From contig NZ_JANUCT010000005.1 in the NCBI RefSeq assembly GCF_024808875.1, positions 1 through 64,000 of the forward strand: a stretch of 64,000 bases of DNA. The letters run 5' to 3'. Shown piece after piece: positions 31,075 through 41,554 of this stretch. A model generated the notes under the pieces. That model saw only the letters and a program-made list of their open reading frames with translations, was not told where the DNA came from and made no database searches. The position numbers and the translations under genes were made by a program. This stretch comes from Methylohalomonas lacus. GTDB taxonomy: Bacteria; Pseudomonadota; Gammaproteobacteria; Methylohalomonadales; Methylohalomonadaceae. Positions within the stretch are counted from its first letter, which is position 1. Each line of letters begins with the position of its first letter.

Positions 31075-32769
31075 CTATTCGTCGGTGACACAGCCTTCGG
31101 AGGCATTGCGCACGGTCTTGATGTAGCGCGCCAGCGTGCCGCGCGTCGCCTTGTAGGGTGGCATGGTCCAGTTGGCGCGGCGCCGCTCGAATTCGGCCTC
31201 ACTGATGTTGGCATCGATGCGGTTGTTTTCGACGTCTATGGTCACGGTATCGCCGTCCTCGACCAGCGCGATCGGTCCACCTTCCTGCGCTTCCGGGACC
31301 ACGTGGCCGATGATGAAGCCGTGCGAGCCGCCGGAGAAGCGGCCGTCGGTCACCATGGCGACGTCGCCGCCCATGCCGGCACCCATAATGGCCGAGGTTG
31401 GCGTCAGCATCTCTGGCATGCCGGGCCCGCCCTTGGGGCCTTCGTAACGGATGATGATAACGTCGCCCTTCTGGATCCTGCCTTCTTCCAGCGCCTTGAG
31501 CATGTTCTCCTCGGCGTCGAACACGCGTGCCGGCCCGGTGAAGGACAGGCCTTCCTTGCCGGTGATCTTGGCGACCGAACCGCCCGGTGCCAGATTGCCT
31601 TTCAGAATCTGGATGTGGCCGGACTTCTGGTAGGGATTGTCCAGCGGCCGGATGATCGGCTGGTCTTGCTTGAGGCCCGGCAGATCCTTGAGATTTTCGG
31701 CCAGGGTCTTGCCGGTGACAGTGATGCAGTCGCCGTCGATCATGTCATTGTCGAGCAGCATCTTCAGCACCGCCGGCGTTCCGCCGATGTGTTGCAGGTC
31801 TTCCATGACGTACTGGCCGCTGGGCTTGAGATCGGCGAGATACGGCGTACGGTTGCTGACCGCCTGGAAGTCGTCGACGCCCAGCTCAATGCCGACCGAC
31901 CGGGCCATGGCGATAAGATGCAGCACGGCGTTGGTGGAACCGCCGAGCACGGTCACCAGCACCATGGCGTTCTCGAACGCTGCGCGGGTCATGATGTCGC
32001 GCGGTTTCAGATCCAGCTCGAGCAGGTTGCGGATCGCCGCGCCGGCGTTGTAGCACTCTTCCAGCTTGAGCGGATCGACCGCCGGCGTGGACGAAGAGTA
32101 GGGCAGCGACATGCCCATCGCCTCGATCGCCGAGGCCATCGTATTGGCGGTGTACATGCCACCGCAGGCGCCGGCGCCGGGACAGGCGTTGCGGACGATA
32201 TTCTGGCGCGCATCGTCATCGATGCTGCCGGAGATGAATTCGCCATAGCTCTGGAACGCGGAGATGATGTCCAGCTTCACCTCGTCGTTATTCTTCTTCA
32301 GATGACCGGGCTTGATCGTGCCGCCGTAGACCATCAGCGACGGCCGGTTCAGGCGCCCCATGGCCATGAGTACGCCGGGCATGTTCTTGTCACAGCCGGG
32401 CAGGGAAATGTTGGCGTCATACCACTGGCCACACATGATGGTCTCAACCGAGTCGGCAATCAGATCGCGCGACTGCAGTGAATAGCTCATGCCCTCGGTG
32501 CCCATGGAAATGCCGTCGGATACGCCGATCGTGTTGAAGCGCATGCCCACCAGACCGGCGTCGACCACGCCTTCCTTGACCTTCTCGGCCAGGCTCAGCA
32601 GGTGCATGTTGCAGGTATTGCCCTCGTACCAGACGCTGCCGATGCCGACCTGGGCCTTGTTCATGTCGTCGGGCCCCAGGCCGGTGCCATAGAGCATGGC
32701 CTGCGAGGCGCCCTGCGACTTGGGCTGGGTGATACGGGCGCTGATGCGATTCAGTTGTTTGCTAGCCAT
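31075..32769 (-). CDS. ilvD: Dihydroxy-acid dehydratase
   Basis: Branched-chain amino acid biosynthesis enzyme that dehydrates 2,3-dihydroxy-isovalerate and -methylvalerate. The 564-residue protein has the Fe-S cluster Cys residues in 'EGNTCNMHL', '[10 protein letters not shown]' and '[18 protein letters not shown]'. This length fits the shorter group of dehydratases found in mycobacteria, cyanobacteria and plants (often with a [2Fe-2S] cluster) rather than the 616-residue E. coli type; cluster type is inferred. The ATG at 32769 begins MASKQLN; the longer frame has no support. Confidence 0.95.
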   Translation of the reverse strand: MASKQLNRISARITQPKSQGASQAMLYGTGLGPDDMNKAQVGIGSVWYEGNTCNMHLLSLAEKVKEGVVDAGLVGMRFNTIGVSDGISMGTEGMSYSLQSRDLIADSVETIMCGQWYDANISLPGCDKNMPGVLMAMGRLNRPSLMVYGGTIKPGHLKKNNDEVKLDIISAFQSYGEFISGSIDDDARQNIVRNACPGAGACGGMYTANTMASAIEAMGMSLPYSSSTPAVDPLKLEECYNAGAAIRNLLELDLKPRDIMTRAAFENAMVLVTVLGGSTNAVLHLIAMARSVGIELGVDDFQAVSNRTPYLADLKPSGQYVMEDLQHIGGTPAVLKMLLDNDMIDGDCITVTGKTLAENLKDLPGLKQDQPIIRPLDNPYQKSGHIQILKGNLAPGGSVAKITGKEGLSFTGPARVFDAEENMLKALEEGRIQKGDVIIIRYEGPKGGPGMPEMLTPTSAIMGAGMGGDVAMVTDGRFSGGSHGFIIGHVVPEAQEGGPIALVEDGDTVTIDVENNRIDANISEAEFERRRANWTMPPYKATRGTLARYIKTVRNASEGCVTDE

Positions 32770-32984
32770 CTGAAGTATCTCTGGGAGCAGTCGTTGTTCA
32801 TGTTTATCGCAGCGGCCCGGCGTCACTGGCCGCCTGCTGGCTGCGGACCCCGGAAACCGGTACAGAAAACCGCAGCATGATGTAAAAAAGGTGCGTTAGA
32901 ATACACCAGCCATGGCAGCCTGTCAGGTAAGCGCGTGCCAACTCAAATGAATAACCAACCCGGCAATAAACCGGAGACAAGGCC

Positions 32985-34154
32985 ATGACCGCCCCCAGCC
33001 AGACATTCAAGGACGCCCTCGCGGAGCTGGTCGCGATTCCGTCGGTCAGCAGCGTCGATCCGGCCCTGGATATGAGCAACCAGCCGATCGTTGATCACCT
33101 CGCCAACTGGCTGGGCGATCTCGGCTTTCGCATCGAACAGCACGACGTCCCCGGGCAGGCGGGCAAGGTGAACCTGATCGCACGGGCGGGTCCGGACGCG
33201 GCCGGTGCCGGCCTGGTTCTGTCCGGGCATACTGACACTGTGCCCTATGACGAAACCGGCTGGGACAGCGATCCGTTCACGCTGACCGAGAAGAACGGCC
33301 GGCTGTACGGGCTCGGCAGTTCCGATATGAAAAGTTTCTTCCCGGTGATCACCGAGGTCGTGCGCGAGCTCGATCTGGGCCGGTTGCGCCAGCCACTGAC
33401 GGTACTGGCGACCGCCGACGAGGAGAGCAACATGCACGGTGCCCGGGCGCTGGTCGACAGTGGTGTGGCGCTCGGTGGTCAGGCGCTGATCGGTGAGCCG
33501 ACCGGCCTGCAGCCGGTGTACATGCACAAGGGCGTGATGATGGCGGCGATCCGGCTTATCGGCCGGGCCGGCCATTCCAGCGATCCGGCACTGGGTGAAA
33601 ACGCACTCGAAGGCATGCATGCGGTCATCCGGGCGTTGCTGGACTGGCGTGACGAACTGCAGGCCGAACACATCAATACCGATTTCCGCGTGCCGGTACC
33701 GACCCTGAACCTGGGCCGGATCCACGGCGGCGACAACCCGAACCGCATCTGTGCCAGCTGCGAGCTGGGTATCGACCTGCGGCCGTTGCCGGGCATGGAC
33801 GTTGGTGAACTCAAGACCGAGTTGCGCCAGCGGGTGGCGGCCGCGGTCGCCGACCTGAACCTGGAACTGGAATTCCGTGAGTCGTTCGATGGCGTCGCCG
33901 CCATGCAGACGCCGCGCGAGGCGGAAGTCGTCCGCGTCGCCGAGCAGCTCAGCGGCCAGACGGCCGGCAGCGTCGCCTTCGGTACCGAAGGGCCCTATCT
34001 GAATGCGCTCGGTATGGATACGGTGGTGCTCGGCGCCGGTGACATTGCCGTGGCACACCAGAGCAACGAATATGTCCCGCTAGATCGGATCGTGCCGATG
34101 CAGCGTATTGTTGATGGCATGATCCGGCATTTCTGCATGGAGCAGTCCCAGTGA
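32985..34154 (+). CDS. argE: Acetylornithine deacetylase
   Basis: Arginine biosynthesis: removes the acetyl group from N-acetylornithine. M20 metallopeptidase-like protein of 389 residues with the metal ligands and catalytic Asp in 'LSGHTDTVPYD' and the catalytic Glu pair in 'TADEESNMHGA'; a dimerisation lid domain lies between about 180 and 290 ('HKGVMMAAIRLIGRAGHSSDP'). A GGAG site lies 8 nt before the ATG. It overlaps argA by GTGA, so the two are co-translated. The pairing of a deacetylase with ArgA implies the linear arginine pathway. Confidence 0.93.
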   Translation: MTAPSQTFKDALAELVAIPSVSSVDPALDMSNQPIVDHLANWLGDLGFRIEQHDVPGQAGKVNLIARAGPDAAGAGLVLSGHTDTVPYDETGWDSDPFTLTEKNGRLYGLGSSDMKSFFPVITEVVRELDLGRLRQPLTVLATADEESNMHGARALVDSGVALGGQALIGEPTGLQPVYMHKGVMMAAIRLIGRAGHSSDPALGENALEGMHAVIRALLDWRDELQAEHINTDFRVPVPTLNLGRIHGGDNPNRICASCELGIDLRPLPGMDVGELKTELRQRVAAAVADLNLELEFRESFDGVAAMQTPREAEVVRVAEQLSGQTAGSVAFGTEGPYLNALGMDTVVLGAGDIAVAHQSNEYVPLDRIVPMQRIVDGMIRHFCMEQSQ

Positions 34155-35473
34155 GCGCGTCCAACAACAACGATATCCAGGCCTTCGTCAGCTGGTTCCG
34201 CCAGGCGTCGCCCTATATCCACGTCCATCGAGGTCATACCTTCGTCGTCCAGTTCGACGGCGAGGCGATCGCCGATGCGCAGTTCGCCCAGCTCATTCAT
34301 GACCTGGCCTTGCTGAACAGCCTGGGCGTGCGCCTGGTGCTGGTATTCGGTGCGCGGCCGCAGATCGACGCGCGCCTGGCCCAGGCCAGTATCGAGTCAC
34401 GTTTCCACAAGGACATGCGCGTTACCGACAGTGCGGCGCTGGAACATGCCAAGGAGATCACGGGTCGCATCCGCCTGGACATCGAGGCGCTGCTATCGAT
34501 GGGGCCGGGCAATACGCCCATGCGTGAAACGCGGCTGCAGGTGTCATCGGGCAACTTCATCACCGCGCAGCCGCTCGGCATTCACGACGGCATCGATTTC
34601 GAACACACCGGTGAGGTGCGGCGGGTCGATACCCAGGCCATCCAGAGTAAGCTGGATCGCCACGAGATCGTGCTGGTGCCGCCAATCGGTTATTCACCGA
34701 CCGGCGAGGCGTTCAATCTTAGTGCCCGCGATGTTGCCGCCGAGGTGGCCGTCAGCCTGCAGGCAGCCAAGTTGATCTACCTGACCGAAAGCGACGGCCT
34801 GTGTGATGCTGACGGCCAGCTCGTGCGCCAGCTGTCGGAACGCGAGGCTGAGCGGCTCATAGATGGCCATGCCAACGGTGCCGTGACGGATCAGGTCGCC
34901 CACGCGATCTATGCCTGTAAGCAGGGTGTGGTGCGTACACATCTCATCAACCGGAGCCGTGACGGTGCTTTGTTGCTGGAACTGTTCAGCCGCGACGGTG
35001 TCGGCACTATGATCAGCGCGGCACCGTTCGATGACATGCGCACGGCCACTATCGAAGATGTCGCCGGCGTGCTGGAACTGATCGAGCCGCTCGAACAAAG
35101 CGGCGTACTGGCACACCGGTCGAGGGAAAAACTCGAGCTTGAGATCGATCATTTCACGATTCTGCTGCGTGACGATGTGATCATCGGTTGTGCCGCGCTG
35201 TATCCGTTTGCCGACGAAAAAGTGGCCGAAATTGCCTGTCTGGCCATTCACGAGACCTACCAGAACCAGGGCCGCGGCGATCAGCTGTTTGCCAGCCTCG
35301 AGCGTGAAGCCCGGCGGCTCGGCATGGAAAGGGTGTTTGTGCTGACCACGCACGCGCCACACTGGTTTCTCGAACGGGGTTTCCGTGAGGCAAAGATCGA
35401 TGACCTGCCGGTCAAGCGGAAGGAGCTTTACAACATCCAGCGTAACTCCAAGGTGCTAATCAAGTCGCTCTAG
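34151..35473 (+). CDS. argA: N-acetylglutamate synthase
   Basis: First step of arginine biosynthesis: acetyl-CoA plus glutamate gives N-acetylglutamate. The 440-residue protein has an amino acid kinase-like domain (about 20-290, including 'SLGVRLVLVFGARPQID' and 'LTESDGLC'), which in this family binds the arginine effector. A C-terminal GNAT acetyltransferase domain follows (about 295-440, with 'CLAIHETYQNQGRGDQLFASLE'). The GTG start shares GTGA with the argE stop. Arginine feedback inhibition is expected from family knowledge. Confidence 0.94.
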   Translation: MSASNNNDIQAFVSWFRQASPYIHVHRGHTFVVQFDGEAIADAQFAQLIHDLALLNSLGVRLVLVFGARPQIDARLAQASIESRFHKDMRVTDSAALEHAKEITGRIRLDIEALLSMGPGNTPMRETRLQVSSGNFITAQPLGIHDGIDFEHTGEVRRVDTQAIQSKLDRHEIVLVPPIGYSPTGEAFNLSARDVAAEVAVSLQAAKLIYLTESDGLCDADGQLVRQLSEREAERLIDGHANGAVTDQVAHAIYACKQGVVRTHLINRSRDGALLLELFSRDGVGTMISAAPFDDMRTATIEDVAGVLELIEPLEQSGVLAHRSREKLELEIDHFTILLRDDVIIGCAALYPFADEKVAEIACLAIHETYQNQGRGDQLFASLEREARRLGMERVFVLTTHAPHWFLERGFREAKIDDLPVKRKELYNIQRNSKVLIKSL

Positions 35474-35505
35474 GTACGGCGGCTGCGGTACAGACGGACA
35501 GTCGA

Positions 35506-36027
35506 TTACCAGAGCGCCAGCGTATAGGTGAGGTAGAACGAATCGGCGGTCGGATTGCTGGCGTGAATGCCGCCATTCGATATGTGCTGGTAGGACAGTC
35601 CCAGCATCTGGCTGTCCGTCACGCGATAGCCCAGGAACACTTCGGCATGGAACTGAAACACGCCGCCCAGCGATATGCTGTCACCCTGCCGGTAGCCGCC
35701 GATACCGGCGGACGGCCAGATGACGGTGTTTTCCGTCGGCCGGATGTCGAGAAACAGATCGCCATAACCGAATACACCGCCATCGGTATTGGCGTTCAGC
35801 CCCACCATCGGACCGATGCCGTGGAATGCCGATCCGAACCGATCGCCAAACAGGCGTGGCGAAAAGCGGTAGGCCATGTAACCCTCGGCGGCGCGGTTGT
35901 TGCCCTGAAGCGCTTCGAAGACACCGGCGCCCAGCGTCAGATGGCCGCTTTCCTCTGCGCTGACGGGCAACCACAGGCCGGGCACCAGGATGAGGGCCAG
36001 AAGCAGGTGTATGCAGCCTTTGTTCAT
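35506..36027 (-). CDS. PagL-like outer membrane lipid A 3-O-deacylase
   Basis: 173 residues with a signal peptide (cleavage near VSA, residue 24) and a mature part of alternating hydrophobic residues typical of an 8-stranded outer membrane barrel. The segment 'LGLSYQHISNGGIHASNPTADSF' matches the PagL active-site region, with His148 and Ser150 as the likely catalytic pair and the HxSNxG pattern conserved. An acidic residue (Asp162) lies 14 residues on, where PagL has its third catalytic residue, usually Glu. The enzyme would trim an acyl chain from lipid A. It is monocistronic. Confidence 0.8.
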   Translation of the reverse strand: MNKGCIHLLLALILVPGLWLPVSAEESGHLTLGAGVFEALQGNNRAAEGYMAYRFSPRLFGDRFGSAFHGIGPMVGLNANTDGGVFGYGDLFLDIRPTENTVIWPSAGIGGYRQGDSISLGGVFQFHAEVFLGYRVTDSQMLGLSYQHISNGGIHASNPTADSFYLTYTLALW

Positions 36028-36137
36028 GCTGGATGTCCGTCGCCGGTTACGCCGGCCCGTAGGCTGTGGTGATGTGAGCGGTGTTATGACGGGGCAGCCG
36101 AGTGATCGGCCCCCCCCTTTGTCCAGTGACCGGCCAA

Positions 36138-38408
36138 CTAGACTGCGCCCTCGGTCTCTTCTTCCAGCACTTCGATCTTGAGGTCGTCGTTCTCTTCCGT
36201 GATGTGAATATGACCGCCGTGTTCGAGTTTGCCGAACAGCAGCTGCTCGGCCAGCGGCTTCTTGATCTTGTCCTGGATGAGGCGGGCCATCGGCCGTGCA
36301 CCCATGACCTTGTCGTAGCCGTGCTCGGCCAGCCACTCGCGGGCCGATTCATCGACTTCCATGGTGACCTTGCGGGCGTCGAGCTGGGTTTCCAGTTCGA
36401 CCAAGAACTTGTCGACGACGTGACTGATGATCTCTGGCGACAACGGCGAGAACTCGATGGTCGCGTCGAGGCGATTGCGGAACTCGGGCGTGAACGTCTT
36501 CTGGATAGCCTCGGTCGCGTCGTGTGAGTGATCCTGGGTCGTGAAGCCGATGGACGAACGGCTGATGCGCTCGGCCCCCGCGTTGGTGGTCATGACGATG
36601 ATCACGTTGCGGAAGTCGGTCTTGCGGCCATTGGCGTCGGTGAGCGTGCCGTGGTCCATAACCTGCAACAGCAGATTGAACACATCCGGGTGCGCCTTTT
36701 CGATCTCGTCCAGCAACAGCACGGCATGCGGCTGCTTGTTGATCGCGTCGGTCAATAGGCCGCCTTGGTCGTAGCCGACATAGCCCGGCGGTGCACCGAT
36801 CAGGCGCGACACGGTGTGGCGTTCCATGTACTCGGACATGTCGAAGCGGATCAGCTCGATGCCCATGATGTGGGCGAGCTGCCGCGTGACTTCGGTCTTG
36901 CCGACGCCGGTGGGGCCGGCAAACAGGAAACTGCCGATCGGTTTCTGTGGATTGCCGAGCCCGGAACGCGACATCTTGATCGCGGTGGTCAGCGTGTCGA
37001 TCGCCGTGTCCTGGCCATAAACCGTCATCTTCAGGTCGCGGTCGAGATTGCGCAGCACATCCTTGTCGGAGGTGCTGACCGACTTGGGTGGAATCCGCGC
37101 GATACGGGCAACAATATTTTCAATGTCATTGACGTTGACCGTCTTCTTGCGTTTCGACGGTGCGACCAAGTGCTGTGAGGCACCGGCTTCGTCAATGATG
37201 TCGATGGCCTTGTCCGGCAGGTGCCGATCGGACAGGTAACGATCGGTCAACTCCGCGGCCGCACGCAGGGCCTGGTGCGTGTAGCGGATATTGTGGTGTG
37301 TCTCGAAACGCGACTTCAGACCCTCAAGGATCTTGACGGTTTCATCGACCGTCGGTTCATTGACATCGATCTTCTGGAAACGCCGTGCCAGTGCGCGATC
37401 CTTTTCGAAGATACCGCGGTATTCCTGGTAGGTCGTAGAGCCGATGCATTTCATTTCGCCAGAGGCGAGCGCCGGCTTGATGATGTTCGAGGCATCCATG
37501 ACACCACCGGAGGCTGCGCCGGCACCGATGATGGTATGAATCTCGTCAATGAATAGCACCGACCCCGGTTTCTTCTTCAATGCGGCCATGACGCCCTTGA
37601 GCCGCTTTTCGAAATCACCGCGATACTTGGTGCCGGCGAGCAGGGCACCGAGATCGAGCGCATAGATGATGCTGTCGGCCAGTACCTCGGGGACATCTTC
37701 GTCGACGATCAGCTTGGCCAGGCCCTCGGCGATAGCGGTCTTGCCGACACCGGCCTCGCCGACATACAGCGGGTTGTTCTTGCGCCGCCGGCAGAGGATC
37801 TGGACTGTGCGCTGGATTTCATGCTGGCGGCCAATCAGCGGATCAATCTTGCCGCGTTTGGCCTGCTCGTTGAGATTGACTGTGTAGGCTTCGAGCGGAT
37901 TGCTGCCGTTTTCCTCGGTACGCACTTCCTCTTCGCTGGCGGCAGATTCGGCTTCCTCGTTGGCGTCTTCCTGCGGTACCTTGGAAATACCGTGGGAGAT
38001 GAAATTCACCACGTCCAGACGCTTGACTTCCTGTTGTGACAGAAAGAACACGGCATGCGATTCGCGTTCACCGAAGATGGCCACCAGCACGTTGGCGCCG
38101 CTGACTTCCTTTTTGCCGGAGGATTGCACGTGGAAAACCGCGCGTTGCAATACGCGCTGGAAGCCCAGTGTCGGCTGGGTGTCGCGTTCATCGCCTTCCG
38201 GCAGTACCGGGGCGTTCTCGCGAATGAAATTGCGCAGGTCATTGTGCAGGGCATTGATATTGGCGCCGCAGGCGCGCAGTACCCGGGCGGCGGACGGATT
38301 GTCGAGCAACGCCAGTAACAGGTGCTCGACGGTCATGAATTCATGGCGCTGTTCGCGTGCCTCGCGGAAAGCGTTGTTCAGTGTCGTTTCAAGGTCTTTA
38401 TCGAGCAT
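36138..38408 (-). CDS. clpA: ATP-dependent Clp protease ATP-binding subunit ClpA
   Basis: AAA+ unfoldase that feeds proteins to ClpP. The 756-residue length matches E. coli ClpA (758). Domains: N-terminal Clp repeat that docks ClpS (about 1-145), first AAA+ domain with Walker A 'GEAGVGKT' and 'VLFIDEIH', second AAA+ domain with 'GPTGVGKTE' and 'LLLDEIEKA', and a ClpP-binding loop 'SSIGFTTQD' containing the IGF tripeptide. Its upstream gene is clpS, 11 nt away, in the standard order. No clpP gene is in the window. Confidence 0.96.
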   Translation of the reverse strand: MLDKDLETTLNNAFREAREQRHEFMTVEHLLLALLDNPSAARVLRACGANINALHNDLRNFIRENAPVLPEGDERDTQPTLGFQRVLQRAVFHVQSSGKKEVSGANVLVAIFGERESHAVFFLSQQEVKRLDVVNFISHGISKVPQEDANEEAESAASEEEVRTEENGSNPLEAYTVNLNEQAKRGKIDPLIGRQHEIQRTVQILCRRRKNNPLYVGEAGVGKTAIAEGLAKLIVDEDVPEVLADSIIYALDLGALLAGTKYRGDFEKRLKGVMAALKKKPGSVLFIDEIHTIIGAGAASGGVMDASNIIKPALASGEMKCIGSTTYQEYRGIFEKDRALARRFQKIDVNEPTVDETVKILEGLKSRFETHHNIRYTHQALRAAAELTDRYLSDRHLPDKAIDIIDEAGASQHLVAPSKRKKTVNVNDIENIVARIARIPPKSVSTSDKDVLRNLDRDLKMTVYGQDTAIDTLTTAIKMSRSGLGNPQKPIGSFLFAGPTGVGKTEVTRQLAHIMGIELIRFDMSEYMERHTVSRLIGAPPGYVGYDQGGLLTDAINKQPHAVLLLDEIEKAHPDVFNLLLQVMDHGTLTDANGRKTDFRNVIIVMTTNAGAERISRSSIGFTTQDHSHDATEAIQKTFTPEFRNRLDATIEFSPLSPEIISHVVDKFLVELETQLDARKVTMEVDESAREWLAEHGYDKVMGARPMARLIQDKIKKPLAEQLLFGKLEHGGHIHITEENDDLKIEVLEEETEGAV

Positions 38409-38419
38409 GGCTCAAGCCC

Positions 38420-38764
38420 TCACGCTTTTTCCATCGTGCATAGTAATGGGTGATTGTTCTCGCGGGAATAACTGTTGACCTGCGAGACCTTGGTTTCGGC
38501 GATCTCGTGCGTGAATACACCGCACACACCTTTGCCGCGCGTATGTACCTCCAGCATGATGCGCGTGGCGCTTTCGCGATCCAGCGAAAAAAACTCTTCC
38601 AGAATGTGTACCACAAAATCCATCGGCGTGTAATCGTCATTGATCAGGACGACCTTGTAGAGTGGAGGACGTTTAAGCTTGGGTTTGGCCTCCTGAACTG
38701 CCAGTCCATCGTCATGATTCGGATCACGGCCTGGTTCGTGATTGTGGCCAGCTTTGTCGGACAT
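38420..38764 (-). CDS. clpS: ATP-dependent Clp protease adapter ClpS
   Basis: 114-residue adapter that delivers N-degron substrates to ClpA. The conserved core '[28 protein letters not shown]' and '[30 protein letters not shown]' includes the Asn/Asp pair (NDD) and His residues of the amino-terminal-residue pocket. A flexible charged N terminus of about 30 residues precedes it. A well-formed sigma-70 promoter lies about 90 nt upstream (38855-38883). It is co-transcribed with clpA. Confidence 0.95.
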   Translation of the reverse strand: MSDKAGHNHEPGRDPNHDDGLAVQEAKPKLKRPPLYKVVLINDDYTPMDFVVHILEEFFSLDRESATRIMLEVHTRGKGVCGVFTHEIAETKVSQVNSYSRENNHPLLCTMEKA

Positions 38765-38854
38765 ACTGCTTAACTCTGACCCCTGACTTAGGTTGACCCG
38801 GCCGACGGTTTTGACCCGCGATCGGGACTTAGGTTTACGACTTTACTGTAACTA

Positions 38855-38883
38855 ATTATACCGCGCTAATATACCCCCGTCAG
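38855..38883 (-). promoter_or_regulatory. Sigma-70 promoter of clpS-clpA
   Basis: On the minus strand a -35 element CTGACG and a perfect -10 element TATAAT are separated by exactly 17 nt. Transcription would start about 85 nt before the clpS ATG. The promoter sits just downstream of the LysR gene stop codon. Confidence 0.7.
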
Positions 38884-38914
38884 ACGCGTGCAGCCGGGTA
38901 TAAAAGGTGTATAC

Positions 38915-39871
38915 TTAGCTGGTTGATGTGCGTCGCTGGGAACGCTTTGCCGGGCCCGGTTGCCACCCTGCCAGAGCCTGCGGTGCCAGCATTTCCACGA
39001 ACCGCCGCGCCGCCGGCGACAGCAATTGCTCACGTCGCAGTACCAGCCCGTAACTGCATTTCGGAAAGTACTGCCCAAGCGGTATGGTCGCCAGATCATC
39101 GTGCTGGGCCAGGCAGATACGCGGCACGATGGCGATGCCGATGTCGCGCTCGACGTATTTCTTGATGACTTCCCAGCCCCGTGCCTCCATGACGACGCTG
39201 TATTTAATGTTGTGCTGGCTGAACACCATTTCAACCATCTGTGCCGTGGTCAGGTGCCGCGGCGGCAGTATCAGGCCGTACGGGGTGATTTCCTCCAGCC
39301 GGATGACCGAGCGTCCCGCCAGGGCGTGGTCGTTCGGCATGATCAGCACCGGGTCGTAGTCGCACAGCGGCGTGAACAACACGTCCTGCGGCACGGTGAT
39401 CAGGGCGCCGATGGCCAGGTCGATCTCGCCGGCCTGGATCTGGGTCAGGCCGTCGGGGCTGGTGACGTTGTGCAGGCAGACCCGGATCTGCGGATAGGCA
39501 GCGTGGAACCGGCGCAGGGGCTGTGATAACAGTTGCAGCAGTATCGCCTCGCTCGCGGCGATGTGCAGCTCGCCGCTGATGTGCTTGTTGACCTGTTCGT
39601 CGAAGGCGGCCGGCAGGTTTTCCAGCCCGTCGACCAGCGGCAGCGCCAGCTCCAGCAGGCTGCGGCCCTCGGCCGTCAGGTAGATGCGCGGGCCACGGCG
39701 GCCGAACAGCTGGTGGCCCATGTCCTTTTCCAGGGCGCGGATGAGCAGCGACACAGACGGCTGGGTCAGGTCCATTTTTTCCGCCGTTCTGGACATGCTG
39801 CCACTCTGGGCGGTGTGACAGAATGCACGTAACTGCTTGAGTCTGTTCTGTTTATAGTAATCGCGGGCCAT
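38915..39871 (-). CDS. LysR-family transcriptional regulator divergent from aceA
   Basis: 318 residues. An N-terminal winged helix-turn-helix ('LKQLRAFCHTAQSGSMSRTAEKMDLTQPSVSLLIRALEKDMGHQLFGRRG', residues about 12-62) precedes a periplasmic-binding-protein-like effector domain from about 90. Its divergent placement 286 nt from isocitrate lyase suggests it controls aceA and itself; the effector may be a glyoxylate-shunt or acetate metabolite, which is inference. The sequence recalls CbbR/CysB-like regulators. A perfect TTGACA and a 7-bp inverted repeat lie in its own promoter region (39911-39933). Confidence 0.9.
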   Translation of the reverse strand: MARDYYKQNRLKQLRAFCHTAQSGSMSRTAEKMDLTQPSVSLLIRALEKDMGHQLFGRRGPRIYLTAEGRSLLELALPLVDGLENLPAAFDEQVNKHISGELHIAASEAILLQLLSQPLRRFHAAYPQIRVCLHNVTSPDGLTQIQAGEIDLAIGALITVPQDVLFTPLCDYDPVLIMPNDHALAGRSVIRLEEITPYGLILPPRHLTTAQMVEMVFSQHNIKYSVVMEARGWEVIKKYVERDIGIAIVPRICLAQHDDLATIPLGQYFPKCSYGLVLRREQLLSPAARRFVEMLAPQALAGWQPGPAKRSQRRTSTS

Positions 39872-39910
39872 CAGGGCATTATTCTACTATTAAATATGTT
39901 AATAGTTAAT

Positions 39911-39933
39911 ATTGACATAAACCGCTTGTCAAT
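39911..39933. promoter_or_regulatory. Candidate LysR operator and lysR promoter -35
   Basis: ATTGACA (39911-39917) and TGTCAAT (39927-39933) form a perfect 7-bp inverted repeat with a 9-nt spacer. Read on the minus strand the right arm contains TTGACA, a consensus -35 for the lysR gene 40-60 nt before its start; a weak TATTAA or TTAACT could be the -10. An inverted repeat over the regulator's own -35 fits autoregulation by a LysR protein. Confidence 0.5.
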
Positions 39934-40157
39934 TGATGCGCCGCAACTAGACTGGCTCGTGCTTGGCTTAACCTTTCTGTCATACAGGCCGCCGCGACAC
40001 CGGGATGCGCCTTTCACAGTCCGGATCCAAGCCTCGGACGCCGCTGAAGACGGTCCACGGTCCGGTAGCAAGCAGACGCCATGGAGCGCTGTGTGCCGCT
40101 GCCTGACAAGAATCACAATCAAGTGACACACAACTGAACCCATCTGGAGGAAATCTG

Positions 40158-41432
40158 ATGAGTGCCGATGCTGAAATCAAGCAACTGGAGAAGGAATGGG
40201 CGGAAAATCCGCGCTGGAAGAACGTGCAGCGCGACTACGGCGCCGCCGACGTGGTGCGTCTGCGTGGCAGCCTGCAGATCGAACATACCCTGGCCAAGAA
40301 GGGCGCCGAAAAGCTCTGGAAGCTGGTCAACGAAGAGCCCTTCGTCAACTCGCTGGGCGCGCTGACCGGCAACATGGCCGTGCAGCAGGTCAAGGGTGGC
40401 CTGAAGGCCATCTATCTGTCCGGCTGGCAGGTCGCCGGTGACGCCAACAGCGCCTTCGACATGTATCCCGACCAGTCGCTGTATCCGGTCGATTCCGTGC
40501 CGACCGTCGTCCGCCGCATCAACAACGCCCTGGTGCGTTCCGACCAGATCCGTCATTCCGAGGGCGACGACAGCGTTGATTGGTTTGCGCCGATCGTGGC
40601 CGACGCCGAAGCCGGTTTCGGTGGCGTGCTGAACGCACACGAACTGATGAAGCACATGATCGAAGCGGGCGCCGCCGGCGTGCATTTCGAGGACCAGCTG
40701 GCCTCGGCCAAGAAGTGTGGCCACATGGGCGGCAAGGTCCTGGTGCCGACCCAGGAAGCCGTGCAGAAGCTGATCGCCGCGCGCCTGGCTGCCGACATCT
40801 GCGGTACCTCTACCCTGGTGCTGGCGCGTACCGACGCCGAAGCCGCCAACCTCATCACCTCTGACATCGACGAGCGCGATCACAAGTTCCTGACCGGTGA
40901 ACGCACCGCGGAAGGCTTCTACCGCACCAAGCCGGGTCTGGATCAGGCCATCGCCCGCGGTAAGTCCTATGCGCCGTACGCCGATCTGATCTGGTGTGAA
41001 ACCGCGACTCCGGACCTGGAATACGCGAAGAAATTTGCTGACGCCATCCGCGAGGACTATCCGGAACAGCTGTTCGCCTACAACTGCTCGCCGTCGTTCA
41101 ACTGGAAGAAGAACCTGGACGATGCCACCATCGCCAAGTTCCAGCGCGAACTGGGTGCGATGGGCTACAAGTTCCAGTTCATTACCCTGGCCGGTTTCCA
41201 TGCGCTGAACTACAGCATGTTCACCCTGGCCAAGGGTTATGCCGAGCGGCAGATGTCAGCCTACGTCGAACTGCAGGAGAAGGAATTCGCTGCCGAGAAG
41301 GACGGTTACACCGCGACCAAGCATCAGCGCGAGGTCGGTACCGGTTACTTCGACGCCGTGACCCAGACGATCTCCGGCGAGAATTCCTCAGTCACCGCAC
41401 TGAAGGGTTCCACCGAAGACGCCCAGTTCTGA
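40158..41432 (+). CDS. aceA: Isocitrate lyase
   Basis: Glyoxylate shunt enzyme that splits isocitrate into succinate and glyoxylate, allowing growth on acetate or fatty acids. The 424-residue protein carries the catalytic KKCGH motif (185-189, Cys187) and the metal- and substrate-binding 'ADAEAGFGG' and 'CSPSFNW' segments. The length matches short bacterial isocitrate lyases (E. coli 434). A GGAGG ribosome site lies close to the ATG. A malate synthase gene is not in the window. A strong terminator follows. Confidence 0.96.
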   Translation: MSADAEIKQLEKEWAENPRWKNVQRDYGAADVVRLRGSLQIEHTLAKKGAEKLWKLVNEEPFVNSLGALTGNMAVQQVKGGLKAIYLSGWQVAGDANSAFDMYPDQSLYPVDSVPTVVRRINNALVRSDQIRHSEGDDSVDWFAPIVADAEAGFGGVLNAHELMKHMIEAGAAGVHFEDQLASAKKCGHMGGKVLVPTQEAVQKLIAARLAADICGTSTLVLARTDAEAANLITSDIDERDHKFLTGERTAEGFYRTKPGLDQAIARGKSYAPYADLIWCETATPDLEYAKKFADAIREDYPEQLFAYNCSPSFNWKKNLDDATIAKFQRELGAMGYKFQFITLAGFHALNYSMFTLAKGYAERQMSAYVELQEKEFAAEKDGYTATKHQREVGTGYFDAVTQTISGENSSVTALKGSTEDAQF

Positions 41433-41478
41433 GCCGGCCCGGCCGACAGAACCGCAGCCGTCAGGCTGTAACGACAAA

Positions 41479-41511
41479 CCCGGTGGCTCAAAAGGCCACC
41501 GGGTTTTTTTG
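41479..41511 (+). terminator. Intrinsic terminator after aceA
   Basis: CCCGGTGGCTC and the pairing GGCCACCGGG form an about 10-bp stem (41479-41503), followed by seven T. Confidence 0.9.
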
Positions 41512-41554
41512 TGGCCGGTTACCGGTCCCATGATGCTGTGTTAACCTTGCAATA

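Noticed and set aside
32943-34058. 371-codon minus-strand frame
   Set aside because: Opposite argE; shadow of a GC-rich gene.
40018-40157. aceA promoter
   Set aside because: No -35/-10 pair with acceptable spacing could be found on the plus strand; TTGACA at 39912 lacks a -10.
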